A DNA stretch of 64,000 nt from Geodermatophilus sp. DSM 45219 (GCF_900104025.1 NZ_FNIQ01000002.1:496001-560000); one strand, 5' to 3'. Shown: positions 17,775-26,592, counted from the stretch's first letter. Made by a program: numbers and translations. Notes: generated by a model not told the origin, from the sequence alone.

Positions 17775-18659
17775 TTAGATCATGGAGTAGGCGTTGCGCC
17801 AGGACACAGTGGCCGTGGCCGTGCCGGTGGCGTCGATTCCACCGAAGGTGACTGCGTGGGAACCCGGCTCCACCCGAAGATTCGCCAAACGGGTGCGCGG
17901 GTCCAGCATGTCGCCGGCAGGGGTGCCGTCATTCCAGAAAGCACCCTGTTCCCATGATGCTCCGCGCAGGGTCACCGCTTCACCGGCCGGTATCTCACCA
18001 CGCAGGGCGAGCATCTTTGGTCCCACGTGGACGTAGGGGTCAGTGATCGGCCCCTGGATGCGGGTGGTCAGCCAGGTCGGCTCAAGCCCACCCACATGTG
18101 CCGTCCGCTGCTGCGCCGCACCAGGCTCCCCCCACAACAGCGGGAACGATATCGGGAACGACATACCCTGCCCGGATAGGTTCGCAGCCCCCACCCCAAG
18201 GGAGATCGAATACTCCCCGTCCTCGTAGATGGCAGTATCCGCAAGGGCGAAATCGTAGGCGACGGGAACGTGACCGAGGAACAGGTTAGTGAGTACTGGA
18301 GTAAAGCGACGCGGTCGGCCGTAGATGCGACGAGTGGTCCCGCCGGTCAGCCGATAGCGCAGCGTCTGTACCGCACCAGTAGTCTCTCGTACCTTCCGAC
18401 CACCCCATGCGGTGTGCAGGGTTTGCAGCACCTCGCGGGCGGCCTGCTCACTGGATTCGTTGATGGACATAACCAGTGACCAGGTGCCGGGCGTCAGCCG
18501 GTCCCGGCCGAAGTAACGAGCGTCGTCCAGTACAGCCGGAACATCCTGAGAGCGGGTTTCATGGGAGCCGGTGTCCAGGCTGGTCAGATCGACCACAGTG
18601 CCCTCACCGACCCAGACGCCACCGACCTCCATCTGCCAGTCGGCCAGGGTGACGCTCAC
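17775..18659 (-). CDS. Distal tail (Dit-like) minor tail protein
   Basis: The 294-residue protein directly follows the tape measure gene with a 4-nt overlap, the standard place of Dit. It starts MSVTLADWQMEVGGVWVGEG and contains GRDRLTPGTWSLVMSI and WGEPGAAQQRTAHVGGLEP, where the second half has the jelly-roll pattern with NLRVEPGSHAVTFGG near the end. Dit forms the hexameric ring at the tail end and anchors the baseplate. Confidence 0.75.
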   Translation of the reverse strand: MSVTLADWQMEVGGVWVGEGTVVDLTSLDTGSHETRSQDVPAVLDDARYFGRDRLTPGTWSLVMSINESSEQAAREVLQTLHTAWGGRKVRETTGAVQTLRYRLTGGTTRRIYGRPRRFTPVLTNLFLGHVPVAYDFALADTAIYEDGEYSISLGVGAANLSGQGMSFPISFPLLWGEPGAAQQRTAHVGGLEPTWLTTRIQGPITDPYVHVGPKMLALRGEIPAGEAVTLRGASWEQGAFWNDGTPAGDMLDPRTRLANLRVEPGSHAVTFGGIDATGTATATVSWRNAYSMI

Positions 18660-21600
18660 AGCCCGGCTCCCGAATAGCGGCCACCCAGGTCGGTCACTTG
18701 CAGCGTGTGGGCCAACTCCTCCACCGCCTTGTGCTCGTTGTTGTCGCCATGGAAGTGCGAGTGGTATTCACCGACCAGCGCACCCCGCCCAGTCGCAGCA
18801 ATCGCAGCGGCCAGCTTGTTGTAGTCGATCCCGCCGCCGAACGAGTTGGCGCCGAATTCGCGGGTGACCATCTGCTCGAATGCAGCCGTCTGTCGCGGGG
18901 AGAGAACGCGCTCCGGAGAAATGGTGTTCTTCGCCATGAAGCCGAGGCCCTCAGCGACGCCGCCCTGGTCGTAGCCGCCCTTTCTATTGTACGCAGAAGA
19001 AAGCGATCCGTAACGGCTCAGTGCGTAACGCATCGACGCGACAATGTTGGCCATCGGGTCCCAGATGTTGTTCACCAGGCCCCGGTCGCGGTGCGTGGCG
19101 AAAGTGGGGTCAATGACCTGCATTAGCCCCTTGGACGGGGGGCCGCGCTTGGCGTTCACGTCCCAGTTGTTGATGGCCCGCGGGTTACCGCCGGACTCCT
19201 GATTCATCCGTCGCAGCGTGGTGTTTGCCAGACTGCCGGACTGACCGACGCGCGCCAGTGCCTGCATGACCGTGCCGCGCCACCGCTCCACACCAGCGCC
19301 GGGAGGACCACCAGCAGCAGACTCGGCCATGGTGTTTGCGAGCATCCACTGGTTGGCCTGGTCGTAGGCGTGCTGCATGATCGCGGCGGCCGGATCGGCG
19401 ATGGGGAACGCGAACGGCGCGAGACCTGGCGGCTTGGGTAGCTCCACCGCCGGAACACCGCCACCGGCCGCACCGATGCTGCCGCCACGTCCGGTGTCCA
19501 CGTGCAGGTGGTTGAAGTGACCGGCCGACATGAAGATCGTGCGGAAACCCAGCGACCGAGCGAGTGACGCCATCGGTCCCAGCTCCCGCTGCTCCAGCGC
19601 TGAGGTCCCGGGCCGGGTGTTCACGTCGATGGCGTTGCCGGAGTAGTGCAGCGAGTTCTTGCCGTGCTGCCCCACCCCACCGAACAGCGGGTGCTCGGTG
19701 ACCTTCGCGCCCATGGACTGCAACCGCCGACCGAACGCCACCAGACCGCCCTCGGCCAGGTGCAGCGCCTCACGCGGAATCTTCCGCTTACGCAGCGCTT
19801 CCATGAGGCCCGTGCCGTAGTACTGGACCGTGGAAACCGGCTGCATGAACTCGCCGGCCGTCGCCATGACGGGAACGTTGTCCGCCTTGGGGTGCGGAGA
19901 GAACCCAGGAATGGGGCCACCCTCGGCACGACGAACCGGCACCTGACCGTTGAAGATCTGCTGCGGTGCGGTCTGGATGGTGATCGGTGTCTTGCCGAGA
20001 CCCTTGAGGACCGGGTTGATGCCGCCCGCCAGAGAAACGCCGTACTGGGACGCGATCCGGGCGACCTCACCGACACCGACCCCAAGGGCCTGCGCCATAC
20101 CGGAGACCGTGTTGGCGCCGCCCTGGCGTGCCTTCTCGGCCATGATCCTCATGTAGAGGTCCATCTCACCGGCGGCACCCTGCCCACCGACACGCGCGTT
20201 GTCGATCATCGCCCGCTGCATGCGGTGGAATTCGGAGTCAGTGGCATTCGCCATATCGGCGGCGATCTGAGCGCCCTCCTCCCCCATGGCGAGAAGGATC
20301 TGGCCGACCTCGGACCCACCGCGCGCGGTCACCGCAACAATGTTCGCGCGCCAGTTCTCCTTGTTCTGGGTGTCTTCCTCAAGCCGCCGTGCGTACTCGT
20401 CCAGGGACACACCCACCGAGGACACGTGGCTCTGCCAGGCGCCGGAGGCTTCCCCGGTCTTGGCACCGGTGTGGGCGGCGGAATCGGTCTCAGCCTGCGC
20501 CCGCTCCTGAAGGACAGTGCGATAAATGCCGAGCTGGGTGGCAGCCGCACCAGACAGATCCTGGTAGGTCAACGCCTGTGCGCCGAGCACGCTGTTGCTG
20601 ACAACGGTGGCGGCCTGAAGCTCGCCCTGCATCCGGGACTCTTCACCGGTCCAGTAGGCGTACCGCTCCTTGGCGATCCGCACCTGCTCGGTGGTGGCAT
20701 TCTCGTCGTTCAGCCGCTGGTTGAGGATGCCCGACCACTCGGCGACCTTGGACTGCGCCTGCTGGAGCGGGGTCATCTCATTCCACAGAGCGCGAGCCGC
20801 CCGCGTGGCCTCGTCCATCGACGGAGCGAAGCCCATGAACTCGTCTAGGTCGGCCATCCACTCGAACGGCTGCTGCTCCCGCTGCCGCTCTGCCTCAAGG
20901 CGCACCCGCTCGGCGGCAGATCCACCAGCAAGTAGTGCCTGCGCCCACCGGTCGGTTGTCGCCGACGCATTGGCCATATCCGTGGCGATACCGCCGATGA
21001 CGATCCCAGCGGCACCCAGAGCGACACCCCACGGGCCGCCCATCATGTTCACGACACCACTGGCCGCCGTACCGAACCGACCCATACCGCTCTCAGCGGC
21101 ACCAAGGGCACCCGTGACCCGACCAGCGGCGATCTGCACCATGTCAAATGAGGCCGCGACACTGTTGATGATCCCAGCGACCGCAGACACACCACGGAAG
21201 CCGATGAACGCCACCAGCAGCGCCTGCACCACGCCCACCGGGAGCGACGCCAGCACGTTGGAGAGCGCCACGAACGCGTCAAGGTAAGCGGCACCAATCG
21301 GAGCGCCGGCCTCGATCATGGTGCCGATCGTTTCGGCCACATTGGCGATGATGTCGCGGACCTTGGGCCAGTTCTCGGAGACGTACTGCTGGAACCGTCG
21401 GAAACCCTCGGACTCCCCTAGCTCAGCACCCCAGGTGGCGAACTTGCCGGTCAGGTCAACGATCCCGGCCGACACATCGCGCGCCATCGGCATGAACGCC
21501 GTCGACATCCCAGCGAACCCGGTACCGATGTTCAGCAGGGTGTGGAAGAAGTCGGTCATGATCGGATCGGCGTTCTCATCGATCATGCGCCAGAAATCCA

Positions 21601-22501
21601 TCCACATCGGCGAGGTGAGAGCCCGAGAGCCCTCCACCGCCAGCTCCCCGAACCGCCCGGATAGGCGACCCACGAAGTCATTCACCGAACCCAGGTGCGG
21701 CAACATGTTCTCGAGCGCAGCCTGAACACCAGGCAGCAGACCGGCCGCAGCCGTCCCCTGCACATCCTTGAGCGCCGGAGCCAGGGTGTCCTGGACGTAC
21801 CGGGCAAAGGTCAGAGTGGCGGGGTTGACCTCCGCCAGCTTGGCATTGACCTTCTCCAGTGCCGCACCGGACGCCTCACCCTGCTTTTCCAGCAACTCCA
21901 CAGCATCACCCAGGCCGGAGAAACCCAGCATGAGAACACCAAGACCACCGGCCGCAGTAGCCGCCAGAGGGGCGATGACGCCGATTCCCGCTGCCGCCAC
22001 ACCGCCGATGGCACCGAGCGCCGGGGACACCGCCAGGGCCGCCGACCACAGGCCGTTCAGGTGTGCGGTGGCCCGAATAGCCGAACCGCCATCGTCCACG
22101 TTGACCCGGGCGGTGACCGTCTGCCCATCGATCCGGTTGAGCTGGGACTGTAGGGAGCGGATCTGCGCTTCAGCAGCGGCGGTCTCCGCATCCACCTGAG
22201 CCGACGCATCGGACCGGTCGATCTCCGCTAACTCCGCCTGAAGCTGATTCAACTCCATCCGCGCGGCAACCGTATCGACGGCAACCCCGGCGCTGACCTT
22301 GGTGCGACCCAGCTCGACAAGCTGCCGACGAACCTCGGAGACCTTGCGGGCCGCGTCGTCCGATGCCCTACCTACCTCACGACTGCTTTGTGTGGCGGAG
22401 TCACCGAGAGCACGGGTTGACGCTGCCGCCTTGGCCATCGAGGACTGGTAGTTGCCGATGTCGGCACGCAACTGGACTGAGACCACACGACGATCAGCCA
22501 C
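18656..22501 (-). CDS. Tape measure protein with peptidase-like and lytic transglycosylase domains
   Basis: GTG at 22501 is preceded by CGGAGG, giving 1281 residues. The N-terminus is coiled coil (LVELGRTKV, MELNQLQAELAEID), the middle has hydrophobic helices (LGAIGGVAAAGIGVIAPLAA), as in long siphovirus tape measures. Near residue 949 LHYSGNAIDVN and near 994 FNHLHVD form an H..D...HLH zinc-peptidase (M15/Hedgehog-like) pattern. Near residues 1099-1125 MNQESGGNPRAIN and GLMQVIDPTF are a lytic transglycosylase motif with catalytic Glu. Both probably open the cell wall during DNA entry. It lies between the gpT and Dit genes. Confidence 0.9.
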   Translation of the reverse strand: MADRRVVSVQLRADIGNYQSSMAKAAASTRALGDSATQSSREVGRASDDAARKVSEVRRQLVELGRTKVSAGVAVDTVAARMELNQLQAELAEIDRSDASAQVDAETAAAEAQIRSLQSQLNRIDGQTVTARVNVDDGGSAIRATAHLNGLWSAALAVSPALGAIGGVAAAGIGVIAPLAATAAGGLGVLMLGFSGLGDAVELLEKQGEASGAALEKVNAKLAEVNPATLTFARYVQDTLAPALKDVQGTAAAGLLPGVQAALENMLPHLGSVNDFVGRLSGRFGELAVEGSRALTSPMWMDFWRMIDENADPIMTDFFHTLLNIGTGFAGMSTAFMPMARDVSAGIVDLTGKFATWGAELGESEGFRRFQQYVSENWPKVRDIIANVAETIGTMIEAGAPIGAAYLDAFVALSNVLASLPVGVVQALLVAFIGFRGVSAVAGIINSVAASFDMVQIAAGRVTGALGAAESGMGRFGTAASGVVNMMGGPWGVALGAAGIVIGGIATDMANASATTDRWAQALLAGGSAAERVRLEAERQREQQPFEWMADLDEFMGFAPSMDEATRAARALWNEMTPLQQAQSKVAEWSGILNQRLNDENATTEQVRIAKERYAYWTGEESRMQGELQAATVVSNSVLGAQALTYQDLSGAAATQLGIYRTVLQERAQAETDSAAHTGAKTGEASGAWQSHVSSVGVSLDEYARRLEEDTQNKENWRANIVAVTARGGSEVGQILLAMGEEGAQIAADMANATDSEFHRMQRAMIDNARVGGQGAAGEMDLYMRIMAEKARQGGANTVSGMAQALGVGVGEVARIASQYGVSLAGGINPVLKGLGKTPITIQTAPQQIFNGQVPVRRAEGGPIPGFSPHPKADNVPVMATAGEFMQPVSTVQYYGTGLMEALRKRKIPREALHLAEGGLVAFGRRLQSMGAKVTEHPLFGGVGQHGKNSLHYSGNAIDVNTRPGTSALEQRELGPMASLARSLGFRTIFMSAGHFNHLHVDTGRGGSIGAAGGGVPAVELPKPPGLAPFAFPIADPAAAIMQHAYDQANQWMLANTMAESAAGGPPGAGVERWRGTVMQALARVGQSGSLANTTLRRMNQESGGNPRAINNWDVNAKRGPPSKGLMQVIDPTFATHRDRGLVNNIWDPMANIVASMRYALSRYGSLSSAYNRKGGYDQGGVAEGLGFMAKNTISPERVLSPRQTAAFEQMVTREFGANSFGGGIDYNKLAAAIAATGRGALVGEYHSHFHGDNNEHKAVEELAHTLQVTDLGGRYSGAGL

Positions 22502-22533
22502 CGGTCCTCCGTTTCGTCTGTATGCTGCGGTGC

Positions 22534-22683
22534 ATGACCGAGCTAGAAGTGATTGACGTGTTGGCTGTGTCGCAGCAGACCCAGGCCATGTACTTCTTGA
22601 CGCTGCTGACGCTGCTGGTGATTGCACTGGTTGCTGCGATCACCAACAGCGTCAGGAAGCGTCGTCGTAGTCGTCAGGACTGA
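22534..22683 (+). CDS. Candidate small membrane protein antisense to the tail operon, 49 aa
   Basis: This plus-strand frame occupies the 150-bp gap between the tape measure start and the gpT stop, overlapping gpT by 32 nt. It reads MTELEVIDVLAVSQQTQAMY, then a hydrophobic helix (FLTLLTLLVIALVAAIT) and a basic tail NSVRKRRRSRQD, a very protein-like small membrane topology. TATGCT lies just upstream (22521-22526), but there is no clear ribosome site. It may be a real leaderless gene or chance. Confidence 0.35.
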   Translation: MTELEVIDVLAVSQQTQAMYFLTLLTLLVIALVAAITNSVRKRRRSRQD

Positions 22684-22999
22684 GATCCAGACCGGCGAAG
22701 ACATCGGGTTCGTAGCCTGGCTTGATGGCCGGGACGACCAACGTGGCCCGCTCCTGGGGGTCGTCACCCTTGGGCTTCCGTTGAGCCAGTCGATAAGTGG
22801 CCCAGCAGAAGTCTTCGGATACGTTCCAGCGAGCACGTGCTTTGTCGGGGTCCCGGCACCAGTCTTTGAGCATCCCGCAGGACGGGCAGGTGTCGCGTTC
22901 CTCCAAGGCGAGGGCGACAGCTAGATCGGTGTCTTCTTGGAGGAACTCTGGTTCACCTGGGCCGGGTTTTGGACGACCTGTGAAAATGCTGTGCGGCAC
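22652..22999 (-). CDS. Tail assembly chaperone gpT-like (second part)
   Basis: The frame reads MPHSIFTGRPKPG from a possible GTG at 22999 and contains a zinc-like CPSCGMLKDWC. The same frame stays open upstream to a stop at 23081-23083, overlapping the end of gpG in the -1 frame. In siphoviruses gpG and the gpG-T fusion made by -1 slippage lie just before the tape measure gene, exactly as here. Independent initiation at GTG is the alternative. Confidence 0.65.
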   Translation of the reverse strand: MPHSIFTGRPKPGPGEPEFLQEDTDLAVALALEERDTCPSCGMLKDWCRDPDKARARWNVSEDFCWATYRLAQRKPKGDDPQERATLVVPAIKPGYEPDVFAGLDLSPDDYDDAS

Positions 23000-23031
23000 A
23001 CCGTAGGCGCGCGCCTGCTCTACCTCGACCC

Positions 23032-23532
23032 TTAGCTGCGGATCAGAGCGGAGGCGGGCGCGCTGGTAGGGACCTCCGTGCTACCAGTGGTCGCGTTCCA
23101 CGCAGTACCGATCAGCTTGTCGGTGGCGGCGAAGTGCAGCTCTTCAAGAAGCTCCCTCGCCTCCTCCTCGGTGGTGGGCTCCACTGCGCTGGCGGCGATG
23201 AGAGCAGCAGCACCGGCGTTGATGTCCCACGCCAGTCGCTTGTCCTCGGACGGGAACCGGGCCTGGAGTGCGGCTAGCTCGTAGGAAGAGATGCCCCGAA
23301 ACTCGATGGCCACCTCCGCCTTGCGCATGTCCTCCTCGACCTTGGCAAGCTGCTTGGTCAGTTCAGTGACCTTCGGGTCGGCACCCATCGTCGGGGAACT
23401 CTGCCCACGAGCCGACTCAAGCTGCTCGGCGAGTTCGTCGTGCTTGGCCCATAGGGAACCGTCGAGGCAGACCTTGGCGACACGGATCGGCCGCTTGACC
23501 TTCCCCTTTAGGCTCTTGATGGAAACGCCCAT
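23032..23532 (-). CDS. Tail assembly chaperone gpG-like
   Basis: The 166-residue protein is acidic and helical (KVTELTKQLAKVEEDMRKAE, EEARELLEELHFAATD), as expected for a tail chaperone that binds the tape measure before tube polymerisation. ATG at 23532. The window where a -1 shift could enter the gpT frame is 23032-23080; no perfect X-XXY-YYZ heptamer is present there, the nearest being GGTCCCT. Position between the major tail protein and tape measure supports the call. Confidence 0.75.
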   Translation of the reverse strand: MGVSIKSLKGKVKRPIRVAKVCLDGSLWAKHDELAEQLESARGQSSPTMGADPKVTELTKQLAKVEEDMRKAEVAIEFRGISSYELAALQARFPSEDKRLAWDINAGAAALIAASAVEPTTEEEARELLEELHFAATDKLIGTAWNATTGSTEVPTSAPASALIRS

Positions 23533-23583
23533 GACTTGATACCTGCTTTCTGGGATGTTCTGGGGTGGGTGTTACGTGCCGGG

Positions 23584-23868
23584 TCAGGTTGACTCGGGCT
23601 TAGGGTATTCGCCGGTGAATTGCACGACGGCGGGCTCGGTGATCGGCTCGAAATCCTCGGTGAACCGGTCCCTGCCGTCCTCGTCCTGGAGGATTCGACT
23701 GGCGCGGAACTCATATGGCCCGCCGGGTCCGACACTCACCACTTCGGCCTCGGGAAGAAGCCTGTTGGGGTCGAGACCCAGGCCCTCCACAAACCGCAAC
23801 AGCCGTTCGTGCAATTCAGGGTCGGCGCAGTAGAGGTCGCAGTCGTAAGACTGAATGACCGTCTCCAT
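23584..23868 (-). CDS. Hypothetical tail-region protein, 94 aa
   Basis: ATG at 23868 follows GGAAGG. The acidic product includes CDLYCADPELHERLLRFVEG and ends EYPKPEST. No family is recognised. It lies between the major tail protein and gpG, downstream of a strong hairpin, so it is probably made at a lower level than the tail tube. Confidence 0.6.
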   Translation of the reverse strand: METVIQSYDCDLYCADPELHERLLRFVEGLGLDPNRLLPEAEVVSVGPGGPYEFRASRILQDEDGRDRFTEDFEPITEPAVVQFTGEYPKPEST

Positions 23869-23909
23869 TGTATTACCTTCCGGGATGAGTCTGGAATGTG
23901 GGTTTTGGG

Positions 23910-23943
23910 GCGGGGGCGGCCCATCCCAGGAAACCGCCCCCGC
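23910..23943 (-). terminator. Hairpin after the major tail protein gene
   Basis: GCGGGGGCGG (23910-23919) pairs perfectly with CCGCCCCCGC (23934-23943), 14 nt loop. It begins 14 nt after the major tail protein stop. No U-run follows on the minus strand (CCCCAAAACC), so it may act as a partial terminator or as an mRNA 3'-end stabiliser. Confidence 0.55.
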
Positions 23944-23956
23944 CGTTCAGGAAAGG

Positions 23957-24466
23957 TCAGGCGCCAGCGGCGACAGTCGCCGGGTTGTCAATGGCGCGGA
24001 CCTTGTTGCCATCGGTGACGGCCATGCCGACCTCGACGGTCTGAAGCGCGTCCGGTGCCGGGGGAGCCGGGTTGGGACGACGGCAGATCACCGGGTACAG
24101 CTCGACCTTGTCCGCAGCGGCCCACGCAGCGGTGCTGACCTTGTCCCGGCGGACGGCCAGGAAGCCCGCAGCGCCACGGACGAGAGCGGTCTGCACGGCC
24201 TGCGCTTCGGTGTCGGCCGAGTCACCACGGACGTAGGTGACGCCGACCGAGTAGGTGTCGCGGCCGATGGTGCCGCTGTTGGCGGTGCTGTTGAGCTTGG
24301 AGGTGTCGACGTCGGCCGTCTCGGAGCTGATGGCCAGCCCCTCGGCGGTCAGACGACCCTCCAGCTCGACACCGGCGTTCAGTTCGGTCACGGTGGGGCC
24401 AGCGATGTTTGCGACGGTCGGCACGAAGCTGACCTTGATGTTGCCGTCGAAGCCGAGATCGGCCAT
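23957..24466 (-). CDS. Major tail protein (tail tube)
   Basis: The 169-residue protein has the form of a siphovirus tube subunit: MADLGFDGNIKVSFVPTVAN, TELNAGVELEGRLTAEG, DTSKLNSTANSGTIGRDTYS, then YVRGDSADTEAQAVQ and a C-terminal VEVGMAVTDGNKVRAI. An AAGGAG ribosome site precedes ATG at 24466. Its place after the connector genes and before gpG/gpT agrees. A hairpin follows, consistent with high expression. Confidence 0.88.
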   Translation of the reverse strand: MADLGFDGNIKVSFVPTVANIAGPTVTELNAGVELEGRLTAEGLAISSETADVDTSKLNSTANSGTIGRDTYSVGVTYVRGDSADTEAQAVQTALVRGAAGFLAVRRDKVSTAAWAAADKVELYPVICRRPNPAPPAPDALQTVEVGMAVTDGNKVRAIDNPATVAAGA

Positions 24467-24514
24467 TTCTGTTACTCCTTGTGTCTCAGAATGAGTGTGG
24501 TCAGGACCGGATGG

Positions 24515-24682
24515 TCAGGACTTGTCGGTGTGGCCAGCGGCCTTGTCGGTGGCCCGGGTGTTCTTGCGACCGTCGGCGGTGAGCGCAACCCAGTTCTGGT
24601 TCACGAAGAACGGAAGAGCGGCCTTGGGGACCACCTTCTCCTCGCCCGTGGGGCTCTGGATGGTCACGTCGTTGTCGGCCAT
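24515..24682 (-). CDS. Small hypothetical protein before the tail tube gene, 55 aa
   Basis: ATG at 24682 follows GAAAGGGG, which decides the start over an upstream frame extension that overlaps the neighbour. The product reads MADNDVTIQSPTGEEKVVPK and ends in polar sequence. Similar small proteins often lie between the tail terminator and major tail genes in actinophages. No function known. Confidence 0.65.
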   Translation of the reverse strand: MADNDVTIQSPTGEEKVVPKAALPFFVNQNWVALTADGRKNTRATDKAAGHTDKS

Positions 24683-24746
24683 GAATGGCCCCTTTCGGTT
24701 CGGAGTTGGACGATCCAAGGCCGGGAGTGGCCCAGGCTTGTGGTGG

Positions 24747-25160
24747 TCACGCAGGGGAAAGGCGGAAGTGCCATTCGTCGGCCTGCGTCCAGATGGGCGG
24801 ATTCTTGTCGTCGTCACGCGCCAGTGGGATCGCTGGATGGTGGGATGGAGTCTGCACTTTCCAGCCACCTACCTGCGCCCCGTTGAGTCCGAGAATGGCG
24901 GTACGAAGAGCCTTGACAGCAATGCGAACTGCCTCTGGAGATTGTCCCACAGAATGGAAGATAGCCGAAACCCTGAACCCATCACGTGACCGGAGAGTTC
25001 GGTCGGTAATGCGGCCGGCATCCCACCACGCCACGATGTAAGGGCGATCCGTCACGTCTTCTGGCTTCTCGCCGTCACCGATCAGAAAGCCATGGGAGGT
25101 CACAGCGGCCTCGACGGCGTTGATGAGCGGCTGTGCGTCGGGAATGGCCGGTGCGGTCAC
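24747..25160 (-). CDS. Tail terminator / minor head-tail protein
   Basis: The 137-residue protein (GTG at 25160, preceded by GGAGG) has a tail-terminator-like alpha/beta layout: PLINAVEAAVTSHGFLIG, DRPYIVAWWDAGRITDRTLR, GFRVSAIFHSVGQSPEAVR. The order HK97-gp10-like, this gene, small protein, tail tube matches the terminator position. Its start overlaps the previous stop by 4 nt. Identity is from gene order more than from motifs. Confidence 0.65.
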   Translation of the reverse strand: MTAPAIPDAQPLINAVEAAVTSHGFLIGDGEKPEDVTDRPYIVAWWDAGRITDRTLRSRDGFRVSAIFHSVGQSPEAVRIAVKALRTAILGLNGAQVGGWKVQTPSHHPAIPLARDDDKNPPIWTQADEWHFRLSPA

Positions 25161-25543
25161 AGGAGCCTCCCTACGGCGTCAGCGATGGCTTGCTCAAAGC
25201 GCGGCTCTTCGGACTCCAAGGCCCGGCCCAGGTCACGGTGCGGCGGGCTGGTCGGGGACCCGTATTCCAGAATGCCGCCCAGTCGTGCCTGCTTACCGAG
25301 GTTCCCCGGTGCGTCGTGGTTGTAGCCGATGTCGGCCTCGATCACGTCACCGGTCTCATCCACATCGAAATCGATGGCCTGCGGCGCATACCGGCCATGC
25401 CAGCGGGACGAGGCAGTGGAATTCCGGCGGCCCTCGTTCTTGACGTTCACCGCGCCCTTGACGACCACCGGCCGGACAACGCTCTTCACCTGAGCACCGG
25501 CACGTTCCAGATCCCGGGCGAAGCCGTCTGGACTCTCAGCCAT
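25157..25543 (-). CDS. HK97 gp10-like head-tail connector
   Basis: The 128-residue protein ends with GGILEYGSPTSPPHRDLGRA and EEPRFEQAIADAVGRLL, matching the conserved end of HK97-gp10-like proteins (Y/F-G..xxPP/H-R/P..). It starts with a basic beta-rich half. Overlaps on both sides (TGATG and GTGA) show tight coupling within the connector block. It probably sits at the neck and accepts the tail. Confidence 0.75.
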   Translation of the reverse strand: MAESPDGFARDLERAGAQVKSVVRPVVVKGAVNVKNEGRRNSTASSRWHGRYAPQAIDFDVDETGDVIEADIGYNHDAPGNLGKQARLGGILEYGSPTSPPHRDLGRALESEEPRFEQAIADAVGRLL

Positions 25544-25959
25544 CAGGCTTCCTCACACAGCAGACGGCGCGAGGAGATGTAGTCGCCAGCCTGCGGACTG
25601 AACCGGACTTGGAACCGGCGACCCACGAACCAGCCGTCCGGGGAGGAGTCGATGGTGACCCACTGGTTGCGCTCGACGTTGGTGACCCGGAAAGGGATCG
25701 ACACCTGGAACATCGACGGCGAAACCTGCTCGCCACCGGCCTCAGCGGTGCGACCCCAGGAACCGGCAGGCTTGATCTTACATTTCCCTGAGTAGATGAC
25801 CGCACCGAGCGCCGGAGCCACTGCGCCAGTCACGGGGTCGGTCGTCTTACCAGAGCCACCCGCGCGAATGGTGCACCGGGACTTCATCATCGCCTCAGCG
25901 ACAGCACGGGCCGTCTCAGCCGTCTCCACCGCGTCCTGGGCGAACTTGTCGAAGCTCAC
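25543..25959 (-). CDS. Head-tail stopper-like protein (DUF6093-like)
   Basis: GTG at 25959 overlaps the upstream stop as GTGA and fixes the start, giving 138 residues. The pattern SRCTIRAGG, TTDPVTGAVAPALGAVIYSG followed by GKCKIKPAG and a C-terminal SSPDGWFVGRRFQVRF fits the beta-barrel stopper/adaptor family annotated as DUF6093 in actinophages. It is placed correctly after the first adaptor. Confidence 0.68.
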   Translation of the reverse strand: MSFDKFAQDAVETAETARAVAEAMMKSRCTIRAGGSGKTTDPVTGAVAPALGAVIYSGKCKIKPAGSWGRTAEAGGEQVSPSMFQVSIPFRVTNVERNQWVTIDSSPDGWFVGRRFQVRFSPQAGDYISSRRLLCEEA

Positions 25960-26429
25960 GTGGTCTCCCACAGAGGAAAGCCACCGGTCAGGTAGGCACC
26001 GCACGAGCAGTAGTTGGCACCCAGCCGCAGCGCACAGATGTCGGCGTGGATGGCCGTGGATGTCGGCAGGGTGTCGATGGAGTAGGCGCCGGACTTCTCG
26101 GTCTGGCACAGGTTCTGGAGCTGCTGGATCTCAGACGGCCAGAACATGCCCCGACGGGTCTGCCGGTTGTCGTAAGTCTTGCTCTGGTTGAAGTCGTCGG
26201 TGGTCTGCTGAATGGTCGTCAGCCCACCATTGCCGGACTCATTCCAGCGGAGGATCGCCCCGCGCAGAATGGCCCGAGCTGCCGACTCCTTGGTGAAGTC
26301 AGCCTCGGTGATGCAGGGCGCAACCGTGGCCGCCACAGCCAGAGCGTCCTCGATCATCGCCACAGCCTTGGCCCGCTCGATCTGGGCAAACGGGGTGAGG
26401 TCTTCGGGGACTAGCTGAACGGCGGCCAC
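25956..26429 (-). CDS. Head-tail adaptor-like protein, 157 aa
   Basis: GTG at 26429 follows AGGAGCC. The protein is mostly helical at the N-terminus (QIERAKAVAMIEDALAVAAT, KESAARAILRGAILRWNESG) and then has SKTYDNRQTRRGMFWPSEIQ, a layout like gp6/gp15-type adaptors that bind the portal. A C-terminal Cys cluster (ANYCSCGAYLTGG) could bind metal. It overlaps the next gene by 4 nt. Confidence 0.68.
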   Translation of the reverse strand: MAAVQLVPEDLTPFAQIERAKAVAMIEDALAVAATVAPCITEADFTKESAARAILRGAILRWNESGNGGLTTIQQTTDDFNQSKTYDNRQTRRGMFWPSEIQQLQNLCQTEKSGAYSIDTLPTSTAIHADICALRLGANYCSCGAYLTGGFPLWETT

Positions 26430-26439
26430 GGCTGGCTCC

Positions 26440-26592
26440 TTACTCGCTGTCGGACTTGCTGGCCCGCTTGGCGGGTGCCTTGTCGGCGGCCTCGTACTCA
26501 GCCGTCGAAAGGCTCTCAACAACGTCCTCGGGCACCTGAACAACGACGCCGGTGCGGACGCTACGGAGGCGAACTAGCTTCTGGTCAGCCAT
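26440..26592 (-). CDS. Small head-region protein, 50 aa
   Basis: A strong AAAGGAG precedes ATG at 26592. The product reads MADQKLVRLRSVRTGVVVQV and ends with a charged AKRASKSDSE tail. It lies between the capsid gene and the adaptor and ends 11 nt before the adaptor start. Such short proteins after the capsid are common and may be Ig-like or decoration-related fragments; no family is assigned. Confidence 0.7.
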   Translation of the reverse strand: MADQKLVRLRSVRTGVVVQVPEDVVESLSTAEYEAADKAPAKRASKSDSE

